A DNA stretch of 64,000 nt from Pelagibacterium limicola. GTDB taxonomy: Bacteria; Pseudomonadota; Alphaproteobacteria; Rhizobiales; Devosiaceae. Below are positions 1-8,276 of the stretch, piece after piece (within the stretch, counting starts at the first letter, position 1; each line of letters opens with the position of its first letter). Below the pieces are notes generated by a model. That model saw only the letters and a list, made by a program, of their open reading frames with translations, ran no database searches and was not told the origin of the DNA. The stretch spans positions 1 to 64,000 of the forward strand of contig NZ_JADQDB010000004.1 of NCBI RefSeq assembly GCF_015694405.1, read 5' to 3'. The position numbers were made by a program, and so were the translations under genes.

Positions 1-111
1 GCAGAGCGAACCGTTGATGCGCTCTGGAACAGAATTGGCAAACTGGTCCAAACCTTCACGCCCAAAGAGTGCGCCAACTACTTCGCAGCCGCTGGATACG
101 ATGCAGACTGA
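1..111 (+). CDS. IS630-family transposase, C-terminal end (cut by window edge)
   Basis: The first 36 codons, in frame from base 1 to a TGA at 109-111, read as the tail of an IS630-type DDE transposase. The ending TFTPKECANYFAAAGYDAD resembles the C-terminus typical of that family (ECANYF followed by a short GY segment). Only the 3' end lies in the window, so whether the element is intact cannot be judged. No terminal inverted repeat could be identified with confidence in the few bases before the next gene. Confidence 0.75.
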   Translation, partial: AERTVDALWNRIGKLVQTFTPKECANYFAAAGYDAD

Positions 112-123
112 TAGGATTCCGCC

Positions 124-1101
124 CTAGATAGAGCCTCGAATATGGGGTCGAACCTCCGAGCGGTAATAATCTGCAAGCTGTTCGTGCAACTGGGCGGAGA
201 GTGGTGATAGGTCGCTCGCCGCTGCATTGACCGGCACCTGCTCGGGTCGCGAAACGCCCGCAATGATGGTGGACACCGCATCGTGATCGAGGATCCAGCG
301 CAGCGCCATCTGGGCAAGGTTCATTCCTTCGGGCAGCATCGACTTGAGCCCCTCGGCCAGTTCGACTCCTTTTTCGAAGGGTATGCCCCCGAAAGTCTCT
401 CCCACCGAAAATGAGGCACCGTCCCGATTGTAGTTGCGATGGTCGGAGGCTGCAAATTCGGTGTCCTTCCGGAACTTGCCCGAAAGCAGGCCGGAGGCAA
501 GCGGCAGCCGCACGATGATGCCGACATCCTTGTCGCGCGCCGCATCGAGAAGCGTCTCGTTGGCGTCCTGCCGGAAGATATTGAAGATGATCTGCAAGCT
601 TGAGAGCCCTTTATGCTCGAGGCACAGGAAGCCTTCCTCAACCGTCTCTACGCTCGCGCCATAGTGGCGGATCAGCCCTTCGACGACGAAGTCTTCCAGC
701 CAAGTGAATATCTCGCCGTCTGCGAGCACATCGCGCGGCACACAGTGAATCTGGACGAGATCGAGGGCCTCCACGCCGAGCCGCTTGATCGATGCTTGGA
801 GACAATCCCTCACGCCTCCACAGGTATATTTGTCTGGAAAGAGCGTATCTGTCCGTCCGACTTTGGTGGCGACCACCAGCCCTTCGGGCTTGCCGTAGAA
901 CATGCCGATCCGGTGTTCGGAAAGGCCCGCGCCGTAGACGTCGGCCGTGTCCCAGAAATTGATTCCGTGCAGTGCTGCAGTCGCCAGGATCGTCGAGGCG
1001 TCCTCGTCACCCATCGGACCGAAATCGCCGCCGAGCTGCCAGCAGCCAAGCCCGATCTCCGAAATCTCGTATCCCGTTTTGCCCAGGCGCCGCGTTTTCA
1101 T
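124..1101 (-). CDS. Aldo/keto reductase
   Basis: A 325-residue cytosolic NAD(P)H-dependent oxidoreductase of the aldo/keto reductase superfamily, expected to form a TIM barrel. The catalytic tetrad is visible: Asp51 and Tyr56 in DTADVYG, Lys80 in VVATKVGR and His119 in LVQIHC. The start at 1101 gives the usual MKTRRLGKTG N-terminus and is preceded by a good GGGAGA ribosome-binding site. The open frame runs on upstream to 1665, but that extension would cross the riboswitch and cbtB and has no family similarity. The substrate cannot be told from sequence. It stands alone, divergent from the cobalamin island. Confidence 0.9.
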   Translation of the reverse strand: MKTRRLGKTGYEISEIGLGCWQLGGDFGPMGDEDASTILATAALHGINFWDTADVYGAGLSEHRIGMFYGKPEGLVVATKVGRTDTLFPDKYTCGGVRDCLQASIKRLGVEALDLVQIHCVPRDVLADGEIFTWLEDFVVEGLIRHYGASVETVEEGFLCLEHKGLSSLQIIFNIFRQDANETLLDAARDKDVGIIVRLPLASGLLSGKFRKDTEFAASDHRNYNRDGASFSVGETFGGIPFEKGVELAEGLKSMLPEGMNLAQMALRWILDHDAVSTIIAGVSRPEQVPVNAAASDLSPLSAQLHEQLADYYRSEVRPHIRGSI

Positions 1102-1203
1102 GCCGTCTCTCCCTGTTGGTGGTGTTCTTGATAGGCGAGTGGCCGCGTCGATGCAAACACGAGGCTCAATTGACTCCATCAAGCACGCATGCCACTGATC
1201 TAA

Positions 1204-1406
1204 TCGTGTTGGTTCCCCATTCGTTGCAAGAATCGTTTGGGGAAGCAAAAGGGAACACGGTGCGGATGACCCAAAAGGGGCCAAGGCCGTGGCTGCCCCC
1301 GCAACTGTAAGCCGCGATGGGCTTTGTGCGTTGCCACTGGCGGAATATTCTGCCGGGAAGGTGCACGAGGACCGCGTGAGCGGCGAGCCAGGAGACCTGC
1401 CAGCAC
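1204..1406 (+). ncRNA. Cobalamin (B12/AdoCbl) riboswitch
   Basis: Upstream of cbtB the leader carries the hallmark elements of the cobalamin riboswitch in order: GGTTCCC near 1210, GGGAACACGGTGCGG at 1251-1265, the conserved core CCCCCGCAACTGTAA at 1296-1310, GCCACTGG near 1334, GCCGGGAAGGTGC near 1352 and GAGCCAGGAGACCTGCC at 1385-1401. It should bind adenosylcobalamin and switch off expression of the cobalt transport and cobalamin genes that follow. The boundaries are estimated from the paired ends. The expression platform probably lies between 1406 and the cbtB ribosome-binding site. Confidence 0.95.
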
Positions 1407-1466
1407 ACGACCACGGACCTGCCGATGCGGTCCGCGATTTGTTTGTTCGCACACGGAGGGTGTTGC

Positions 1467-1652
1467 ATGACGACTCAAGCTCAAGGCCTCTCGGCCTCAA
1501 CTCCGCTTTCCCTTTCGCACCGGCTGATGGTCGGCGCGCTGTTCTTGGTTCTCGGCTTCGTTTTTGTCGGCGGCACCGGCTTTGCCGGCGATTACCGCGC
1601 CCATAACGGCGCCCACGATTCGCGCCACGCAATGGGCTTCCCCTGCCACTGA
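1467..1652 (+). CDS. cbtB: CbtB-type cobalt transporter subunit
   Basis: A 61-residue membrane protein with one transmembrane helix (about residues 20-40) and a C-terminal metal-binding tail ending HDSRHAMGFPCH, the histidine/cysteine pattern typical of CbtB. The ATG at 1467 has a GGAGGG ribosome-binding site at 1454-1459. It lies directly behind the cobalamin riboswitch and 24 bases before cbtA. CbtAB is a predicted cobalt uptake system found under B12 riboswitches. Confidence 0.92.
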   Translation: MTTQAQGLSASTPLSLSHRLMVGALFLVLGFVFVGGTGFAGDYRAHNGAHDSRHAMGFPCH

Positions 1653-1676
1653 GGCTGGGCACCAAGGGAAACGAAA

Positions 1677-2372
1677 ATGTTCAGAAATCTGTTTCTTGCC
1701 GCGCTGCTCGCGGCCTTTTGTGCTGGCCTTGTCACCTCGGCATTCCAGTTCACGCGCCTCGTTCCGCTTATCCTCGAAGCCGAGCAATATGAAGGCGAAG
1801 CGCACGCGCACGACCATGCCCACGAAGATGAAGGTGTCGCTCATTCCCATGACGAGGACGAGTGGATGCCCGAGGACGGGTTCGAGCGTACGGCCTACAC
1901 GGTGCTCGCCAATTTCCTCCTCGCTGCCGGGTTTGCCTTCGTCATCGCCGCCGTCTCGGTGATTTTCAATTTGCCGCTGACGCCGATGACCGGCGTGCTT
2001 TGGGGCGTGGGTGGCTTCATCGCCTTTTCGCTCGCACCATCTCTGGGTTTACCGCCCGGCCTGCCCGGAATGCCCGTCGCCGATACCGGCGCGCGGCAGT
2101 TCTGGTGGGTGTTCGCCGCCACGGCAACCGGAGCGGGCCTGGTCCTTCTGGCCAAATATCGCGCCGCATGGGCCATCGCCCTTGCTGTTGCGCTCTTTGT
2201 CGTCCCGCACCTTTTCGGGGCACCCCAGCCGCCCTCCCAGGAAACCGACGTGCCCGCCGGCCTTGCCGCAGCCTTCGCGTCCAACGTTCTTGCCAACGGG
2301 CTGGTTTTCTGGGTGGTACTGGGCGTAACCTACGGCTTTGCCAACCTGCGATTTTCGAGGAGCGCCAGATGA
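1677..2372 (+). CDS. cbtA: CbtA-type cobalt transporter subunit
   Basis: A 231-residue integral membrane protein with about five to six hydrophobic segments, of the CbtA family, forming the main channel of the predicted CbtAB cobalt importer. After the first helix there is a His/Asp/Glu-rich loop (about residues 40-62, containing HAHDHAHEDE and HSHDEDE) that would bind metal. The stop overlaps the cobW start as ATGA, so the two are translationally coupled. The riboswitch upstream of cbtB is its likely regulator. Confidence 0.92.
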   Translation: MFRNLFLAALLAAFCAGLVTSAFQFTRLVPLILEAEQYEGEAHAHDHAHEDEGVAHSHDEDEWMPEDGFERTAYTVLANFLLAAGFAFVIAAVSVIFNLPLTPMTGVLWGVGGFIAFSLAPSLGLPPGLPGMPVADTGARQFWWVFAATATGAGLVLLAKYRAAWAIALAVALFVVPHLFGAPQPPSQETDVPAGLAAAFASNVLANGLVFWVVLGVTYGFANLRFSRSAR

Positions 2373-3421
2373 GCCAGAAAATTCCGACTACCGTCATCAC
2401 GGGTTTCCTCGGTGCGGGCAAGACGACGCTCGTCAGGCACCTTCTCGCTCATGCAGGCGGCAAGCGCATTGCGCTCATCATCAATGAGTTCGGCGATATC
2501 GGGGTGGATCGGGACATTCTCGACGGGTGCGGCGACGAGACTTGCCGCGAGGAGGATATGATCGAGCTGGCGAATGGTTGCATCTGCTGCACCGTTGCCG
2601 ATGATTTCATTCCGACTATGACCACGCTGCTCGCCCGCAAGGATCGCCCCGATCACATCGTCATCGAAACCTCGGGCCTCGCGCTGCCCCAGCCGCTGAT
2701 CCGCGCCTTTAACTGGCCCGAGATCAAGTCCGAAGTGACGATCGACGGCGTTATTACCGTCGCAGATGCAGCTGCGCTGGCGGAGGGCCGTTTTGCGGCC
2801 GATGAGGACGCCGTGGACGCCCAGCGCCGCGCCGACGAGATGCTCGATCACGATACGCCCCTGGGCGAGCTGTTCGAGGACCAACTGGTCGCCGCCGACA
2901 TGATCGTTCTCAACAAAACCGACCTCGTCGACCAAGCCACCCTGGCCGATGTCGAAAAGGAGCTGCGCGAACATATGCGCCCCGGTACCGGTATCGTCCG
3001 TGCGGCCAACGGCCATGTCGATGCCCGCGCGCTGCTTGGCCTGGGGATCAGCTCGGAAGATCATCTCGAAGGCCGCGAAAGCCATCATGAAATGGAACAT
3101 GACGGCGAGGGTCATGAGCACGACGATTTCGACAGCTTCTCGGTTGCGCTCCCATTGGGTCCCAGCCGCGATCAGCTTCTTGCGGTCATCGCCGAAACCA
3201 TCGCTGCGCACGATATCCTGCGGCTGAAGGGCTTCGCGGCCATTCCGGGCGCCCGCGCCCGTCTCGCCATCCAGGCCGTCGGTCCGCGCATCAATGCGTA
3301 TTTCGACCGCGAGTGGAAAGAGGGCGAGGAGCGGGTGACCCGGCTTGTGGTCATCGGCGAAAGCCCGCTGGCGCGTATGGCCATCGAAGAAAGTCTGGCA
3401 CGGGTCGCTCAGGCGGCATGA
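2369..3421 (+). CDS. cobW: CobW family GTP-dependent metal chaperone
   Basis: A 350-residue G3E-family P-loop GTPase. It has the phosphate-binding loop GFLGAGKT (residues 12-19), the metal site GCICC (70-74), an NKTD guanine-specificity motif and a CobW C-terminal domain. A His/Glu/Asp stretch (HHEMEHDGEGHEHDD) between the domains probably binds metal. CobW is thought to supply Co(II) for cobalt insertion by the CobNST chelatase, which fits its position before cobN. The ATG at 2369 overlaps the cbtA stop; the open frame extends upstream to 1862 only as a shadow of cbtA. Confidence 0.95.
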   Translation: MSQKIPTTVITGFLGAGKTTLVRHLLAHAGGKRIALIINEFGDIGVDRDILDGCGDETCREEDMIELANGCICCTVADDFIPTMTTLLARKDRPDHIVIETSGLALPQPLIRAFNWPEIKSEVTIDGVITVADAAALAEGRFAADEDAVDAQRRADEMLDHDTPLGELFEDQLVAADMIVLNKTDLVDQATLADVEKELREHMRPGTGIVRAANGHVDARALLGLGISSEDHLEGRESHHEMEHDGEGHEHDDFDSFSVALPLGPSRDQLLAVIAETIAAHDILRLKGFAAIPGARARLAIQAVGPRINAYFDREWKEGEERVTRLVVIGESPLARMAIEESLARVAQAA

Positions 3422-3433
3422 GCCGCACAATCA

Positions 3434-3880
3434 ATGGGTGAGTCGGAACACATGTCCGGGATTGAGGGCGGGTCAGGGCGATTGACCTGGCCGGTCATCG
3501 TTTTCATCGGTCCGTTGATCGGATCGCTGACCATGCTGATCGTGATCATGGTCATGTCGCGCGCGTTCGAACAGCCCGATTTCTGGTCGACGATTGGGCC
3601 GGTTACCGGAGTCGTGCTGGGGCTCGGATATCTCGTTGGGTTGGCCCCCGCTATTGTTTCGGCTCTGGTTTGGCACTTTGGCATCGCGCGGATGGGCTCC
3701 CCGGTCGGACGCACACTCCTCGCCATTGCCACGGGCGCCCTCGCCGGTTCGATACTCGTTTGGCCGGCCGTGGTGTTCGCCTTCGGCTCCTTCGCCCCTA
3801 ACAAAAATTTCTATTTTACCTCGGGCACTGCTGGCGCCATTGCGCTGCTCGTATCGGCACGACCCTGGAAGGCACCCTGA
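3434..3880 (+). CDS. Small integral membrane protein of unknown function, between cobW and cobN
   Basis: I do not recognise a family for this 148-residue protein. It has about four hydrophobic segments (roughly residues 20-42, 52-75, 90-112 and 122-142) and almost no charged domain outside them. The start may be the ATG at 3434 or the ATG at 3452 (MSGIEGG). Its stop overlaps the cobN start (TGATG at 3878-3882), so it is translationally coupled to cobaltochelatase and lies in the riboswitch-led run. A membrane role linked to cobalt or cobalamin is inference from position only. Confidence 0.75.
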   Translation: MGESEHMSGIEGGSGRLTWPVIVFIGPLIGSLTMLIVIMVMSRAFEQPDFWSTIGPVTGVVLGLGYLVGLAPAIVSALVWHFGIARMGSPVGRTLLAIATGALAGSILVWPAVVFAFGSFAPNKNFYFTSGTAGAIALLVSARPWKAP

Positions 3881-6800
3881 TGCATCTTCTCGCCGCACAA
3901 GCAGGGGCCCTCCAGCAGGAGGGCGAGGCCATCGACCTCGCTCAGACGCCGGGTACATACGTTTTTGCCTCTTCGGCCGACAGCGAACTCTCGATGCTCG
4001 CAGCCGCTGCCCACAGGGCTGGGGAGGACGGCTTGCGCCTCGCCAACCTCATGCGGCTTTCCAACAATTTCTCGGTCGATCTCTGGTGTGAAAATACGCT
4101 TGCCTACGCAAAACTCATTGTTGTCCGCCTGATCGGCGGCGCGGCCTACTGGCCCTACGGTTGCGACGAGATCGAGTTGGTCGCGCGGCAGAAGGATATT
4201 CGTCTCGCCTTCCTTCCGGGCGACGCCAGTCCCGACCCCACCCTTCTCGCTCGCTCGAACATTCCGGAAGGCGATTGGCACGCCCTGCACAAACTCTTCA
4301 TCGCCGGCGGCCCGGACAATGCCGACGCGATCCTCGAAGCTTTCCACGCTCTTTGTGAGCGACGCCCGGGGCCGCCAATGGCAAAGCCGTTTCCAGCGTT
4401 CGGGTTCTGGGACCGGGTGAATGGAATTGTTGTCGGTGAGTTCGCTGGCGTTACTCATAGTGTGAGCGCGGATGCGATGAGGCGGGATGACGGGGCAGCA
4501 ATGCCCAAAGCAATCATCCCCATCCTCTTTTACCGCGCTCTCCTCGAGGGCGCGGGAACGGCAACACTCGAAGCCCTGATCGAGGAACTTGAAGCGGCCG
4601 GTCTCGCGCCAGTCCCCATCGTCATTTCCTCACTCAAGACAAAAGACTGCGCCGCCTTCGTCCGACAGGCGCTAGGCGACCTCCATCCCGCCGCCATCCT
4701 CAACCTCACGGGCTTCGCGCTCGGCGTCAACGATCTGGCCGACGAACAGAACCCCTTCGCCCTCACCGACGCGCCTGTCATCCAACTCGTCCAGGGGTCG
4801 CGTCCGGCGGTGATGTGGGAAGCAGATCCGCGGGGGCTGACGAGCAAGGACCTCGCCATGCAGGTCGTCCTGCCCGAAATCGACGGGCGCATCGGCGGGC
4901 TCATCGTCGGGCATAAGGCGGAGGCCGTCTGGCATGCCCGAACCCAATGCCCGTTGACCTCGTTCACGCCTGAACCTGAAGGCATCGCCCGCGCAGTGCA
5001 ACTGGCCCAAAGCTACGCCCGCCTTCGCGCAACGCCGCGGGCCGAACGCAGGATCGGACTGGTTCTCGCCAACTATCCCCTCCGCGATGGCCGCCTCGCA
5101 AACGGCGTCGGCTATGACGCTCCGCAGTCCACTGTCGAGATTTTGCGGGTACTGCGGGAGGCCGGGTATTTCGTAGACGACGTGGGCACCGCAACCCCAT
5201 CACCCCCAACCCTTCTCCCCTCGAGGGAGAATGTCGCCGGAACTCAGCGGAAGTCGGATGAGGGGGTTGCGATGATAGCGACGGGCACCACCCTCATCGA
5301 ATACCTCCAGACCGGCCCCACGAACGCCCGCCCGCAGCACGGTACCTCCGACGCAATTCTGCCCCTTGAGACTTACAAAGAGTGGCTGGCCGATCTGCAC
5401 CCCTGCATCAGGGAGGATGTTCCGACCCGCTGGGGCGCGCCCGAAAATGATCCCTTTGTACGCGGGGATGCCTTCCACCTGCCCATAAAACTCATCGGCA
5501 ACATCGCCGTTCTCCTCCAGCCCGCCCGCGCCTACAATGTAGAGGAAGCAGAGAGTTTCCACGATCCCAATCTGGTGCCCCCCCACGCTTATATTGCGTC
5601 CTATCTCTGGCTTCGGAACGCCTTCGGCATCCACGCGCTGATCCACAACGGCAAGCACGGCAATCTCGAATGGCTGCCGGGAAAGGCCAATGCGCTCGAC
5701 AGCGAGTCCTATCCATCGGTCCTCTGGGGGCAACTCCCGCATTTCTACCCCTTCATCGTCAACGACCCCGGCGAGGGCACACAGGCCAAGCGCCGCACCG
5801 GCGCGACCATTATCGATCATCTGGTTCCCCCGCTCACCCGCGCAGAAACCTACGGACCGCTCAAGGACCTCGAAGCCCTGCTCGATGAATATTATCTGGC
5901 GATGGGCATGGACCGGCGCCGGCTCGATACGCTCAAGCGGCGTATCCTCGACTTCACCCGCGACGCCCGGCTCGATGCGGATATCGCTCTGCCTGAGGAT
6001 GAGAACGAAGCCCTCAACCGTATCGACAATTTCCTCTGCGAGTTGAAGGAAGCCCAGATCCGCGACGGATTGCACGTCTTCGGCCAATCCCCTACCCACG
6101 ATTTCGAGCGCGATCTGCTCGTCGCCTTTGCCCGCGTTCCCCGCGGAGAAGGGCAGGGAGCTGACGCTTCGCTCATCCGCGCCCTCGCCGACGACCTGCG
6201 GCTCGGGGTCGACCCGCTGACCGCCGATCTGGCCGCCGAATGGACCGGCCCAATGCCAGCGGTTCTCGATACGGGCGGTATCTGGCGCAGCATAGGCGAC
6301 ACGATCGAGCGGCTCGAAACTTTGGCTGCCCAACTGGTTTCCGGCCATGCGCCCGATCCACAATGGCTTACAACCCGCGCTGTTCTCGATCAAATCGAAA
6401 CCGCCATTCGCCCTCGGCTCAAGGCCTCCGGCCCCGCGGAAATCAAGGCACTTCTCGATGGGCTCGACGGAAAATTTATTCCCCCCGGTCCCTCGGGAGC
6501 CCCGACGCGCGGGCGGATCGACACGCTCCCCACGGGTCGCAATTTCTATTCGGTCGACAACCGCGCCATCCCCACGCAAACCGCCTGGGCTCTCGGCCAG
6601 CGGGCCGCCGAACAGCTTTTGAAGCGCCATTTTCAGGATCACGGCAGTTACCCCCAATCCGTCGCCATGAGCGTCTGGGGTACCGCAAACATGCGCACTG
6701 GCGGCGATGACATCGCCCAGGCTCTCGCGCTGATCGGCGCCAAACCTGTCTGGCAGGGCGCTTCGCTCTCCGTGATGGGCTATGAGATCATCCCGCTGGC

Positions 6801-7713
6801 CAAACTCAACCGGCCCCGCGTGGACGTCACTTTGCGGATTTCGGGGCTGTTCCGAGACGCGTTCCCCGCTCAGATTGCGCTTTTCGACCGCGCCGTCCGT
6901 GCCATCGGCGCCCTCGATGAACCCCCGGGGGACAACCCCATCGCTGCCCGCATGCGTACCGACGCGCTCGCGTTGATGAACGATGGGCAAACCGAAGCCG
7001 AGGCCGCGCTCCGTGCTGGCCACCGCATTTTCGGTGCTGCGCCCGGCAGCTACGGTGCCAGCGTCGGCAAGCTGGTTGAAACCGGCAAATGGCGGGATAA
7101 GGCAGACCTCGCCCAAGCTGTCCTCGAATCCGGCCAATATGCTTATGGCGGGAAAATCGAGGGCGTTGCGGAAAAGGCTGCTTTCGCGCAACGGCTCAAA
7201 TCTGCCGACGCGGTTCTTCACACGCAGGACAATGCCGAGCACGATCTGCTCGATTCCGATCAGTATTATCAGTTTGAGGGGGGGCTTTCTGCCGCGGTCG
7301 AAACCCTCTCGGGCGCAAGCCCCGCCGCGTACCACCTCGACACCTCCCGCCCCGATAACCTCAAGGTCCGCACGCTCGAGGAGGAAATCGCTCGCGTCGT
7401 GCGCGCGCGGGTCGTCAACCCCAAATGGATCGAGGGTATGAAACGCCACGGCTATCGCGGCGCATTCGAGATCATTGCTACGGTGGATTTCATGTTCGGC
7501 TTCGCCGCCACCACCGGTGCCGTCAAATCCCACCACTTCGACTTGGCCTTCGAGGCTTTCGTCGAGGACGAAACAACCCGTGATTTCCTGATGACGGCGA
7601 ACCGCTTCGGCTACGACGAACTGCTCGATCGGTTTGATGAAGCCCGCCAGCGCGGCTTCTGGACGCCGCGATCCAATTCGGCGTACGCCTTTCTCGAGAA
7701 GGTGGGAAAGTGA
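3880..7713 (+). CDS. cobN: Aerobic cobaltochelatase large subunit CobN
   Basis: A 1277-residue CobN, the large subunit of the ATP-dependent CobNST complex that inserts cobalt into hydrogenobyrinic acid a,c-diamide; its size is normal for the family. Landmarks include NGKHGNLEWLPGKA and the C-terminal region with VMSVWGTANMRTGGDD-like sequence. Between residues about 436 and 468 there is an extra 33-residue stretch, encoded by an in-frame palindromic repeat at 5191-5270, that looks foreign to the family. The start overlaps the upstream membrane-protein stop, and the stop overlaps the next gene. cobS and cobT are not in the window. Confidence 0.96.
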   Translation: MHLLAAQAGALQQEGEAIDLAQTPGTYVFASSADSELSMLAAAAHRAGEDGLRLANLMRLSNNFSVDLWCENTLAYAKLIVVRLIGGAAYWPYGCDEIELVARQKDIRLAFLPGDASPDPTLLARSNIPEGDWHALHKLFIAGGPDNADAILEAFHALCERRPGPPMAKPFPAFGFWDRVNGIVVGEFAGVTHSVSADAMRRDDGAAMPKAIIPILFYRALLEGAGTATLEALIEELEAAGLAPVPIVISSLKTKDCAAFVRQALGDLHPAAILNLTGFALGVNDLADEQNPFALTDAPVIQLVQGSRPAVMWEADPRGLTSKDLAMQVVLPEIDGRIGGLIVGHKAEAVWHARTQCPLTSFTPEPEGIARAVQLAQSYARLRATPRAERRIGLVLANYPLRDGRLANGVGYDAPQSTVEILRVLREAGYFVDDVGTATPSPPTLLPSRENVAGTQRKSDEGVAMIATGTTLIEYLQTGPTNARPQHGTSDAILPLETYKEWLADLHPCIREDVPTRWGAPENDPFVRGDAFHLPIKLIGNIAVLLQPARAYNVEEAESFHDPNLVPPHAYIASYLWLRNAFGIHALIHNGKHGNLEWLPGKANALDSESYPSVLWGQLPHFYPFIVNDPGEGTQAKRRTGATIIDHLVPPLTRAETYGPLKDLEALLDEYYLAMGMDRRRLDTLKRRILDFTRDARLDADIALPEDENEALNRIDNFLCELKEAQIRDGLHVFGQSPTHDFERDLLVAFARVPRGEGQGADASLIRALADDLRLGVDPLTADLAAEWTGPMPAVLDTGGIWRSIGDTIERLETLAAQLVSGHAPDPQWLTTRAVLDQIETAIRPRLKASGPAEIKALLDGLDGKFIPPGPSGAPTRGRIDTLPTGRNFYSVDNRAIPTQTAWALGQRAAEQLLKRHFQDHGSYPQSVAMSVWGTANMRTGGDDIAQALALIGAKPVWQGASLSVMGYEIIPLAKLNRPRVDVTLRISGLFRDAFPAQIALFDRAVRAIGALDEPPGDNPIAARMRTDALALMNDGQTEAEAALRAGHRIFGAAPGSYGASVGKLVETGKWRDKADLAQAVLESGQYAYGGKIEGVAEKAAFAQRLKSADAVLHTQDNAEHDLLDSDQYYQFEGGLSAAVETLSGASPAAYHLDTSRPDNLKVRTLEEEIARVVRARVVNPKWIEGMKRHGYRGAFEIIATVDFMFGFAATTGAVKSHHFDLAFEAFVEDETTRDFLMTANRFGYDELLDRFDEARQRGFWTPRSNSAYAFLEKVGK
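5191..5270. repeat. Palindromic repeat element inserted in frame within cobN
   Basis: An 80-base imperfect palindrome whose ends are exact inverted copies (GCAACCCC at 5191-5198 and GGGGTTGC at 5263-5270, each followed inward by a TCA-containing arm). An inner hairpin TTCTCCCCTCGAGGGAGAA lies near 5213-5231. This resembles the short intergenic palindromes common in rhizobial genomes. The heptamer GGGCACC flanks it at 5184-5190 and 5283-5289, exactly 99 bases (33 codons) apart, so the insertion keeps the cobN frame open. Confidence 0.75.
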
Positions 7714-8276
7714 AAAACGTTATCGTTTATCTCCTCGGGCACTATGGCGTCGGCAAATACACGGTTGGCAAGCAGCTTTCCGCCCTGACCGGTGCCAAGC
7801 TTGTCGACAACCACCTTATCAACAACGTTATTTTTTCGCTTCTGCGGGTGGACGGCAAGACGCCGCTTCCTGAAGCAGCCTGGGACCGGATACTCGTTAT
7901 CCGGGAACAGGTGATTGCGACGATTGCCGAAATCGCCCCGCGCGAGCAGAGCTATGTCTTTACCAATATGCTTGCGGAGACTGATGAGGACAGGGCGCTT
8001 TACACCGCGATCGTCGAACTTGCCGAGGGGCGCGGCAATCTATTCGTCCCGGTCCGTATGTCCTGCAAGGAAGATGCTCTTGATCTGCGCATCGGGTCCC
8101 CCGACAGGGAGGAACGGTTGAAACACACCGACGCGGCATCAGCCCGGGATATGCGCAGGCGGATCCAGCTTTTGGAATTTGCCCACCCCCATGCGCTCGA
8201 TCTCGACACGACGTTGATGACCCCCGAGTACTCCGCGCGCCATATCCTTTCTCATATCGAAGGCATCCGGAAATGA
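7710..8276 (+). CDS. P-loop NTPase/kinase-like protein coupled between cobN and cobO
   Basis: A 188-residue protein with a clear N-terminal Walker A motif (GHYGVGKYT, residues 10-18), an AAA/shikimate-kinase-like fold by appearance, and a basic helical region around residues 130-155 that could be a lid. It starts with a GTG overlapping the cobN stop, and its own stop overlaps the cobO start. It is therefore translationally coupled on both sides inside the cobalamin run. No standard cobalamin enzyme matches it. A nucleotide-dependent role in cobalamin or nucleotide metabolism is inference; the substrate is unknown. Confidence 0.85.
   Translation: MKNVIVYLLGHYGVGKYTVGKQLSALTGAKLVDNHLINNVIFSLLRVDGKTPLPEAAWDRILVIREQVIATIAEIAPREQSYVFTNMLAETDEDRALYTAIVELAEGRGNLFVPVRMSCKEDALDLRIGSPDREERLKHTDAASARDMRRRIQLLEFAHPHALDLDTTLMTPEYSARHILSHIEGIRK

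Noticed and set aside
1-123. Terminal inverted repeat of the IS630-type element.
   Set aside because: Only about 12 bases separate the transposase stop from the next gene, and the other end is outside the window, so no repeat can be matched.
1102-1665. N-terminal extension of the aldo/keto reductase frame up to 1665 on the reverse strand.
   Set aside because: It runs antisense through the cobalamin riboswitch and cbtB, has no family similarity, and the ATG at 1101 has both a ribosome-binding site and the normal family N-terminus.
2330-3430. A 366-codon reverse frame opposite cobW.
   Set aside because: It is a shadow of cobW, with no domain or ribosome-binding site.
5200-7536. A 778-codon open frame on the reverse strand opposite cobN.
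   Set aside because: It mirrors the codon structure of a high-GC gene, has no recognisable domain, and cobN on the forward strand is beyond doubt.
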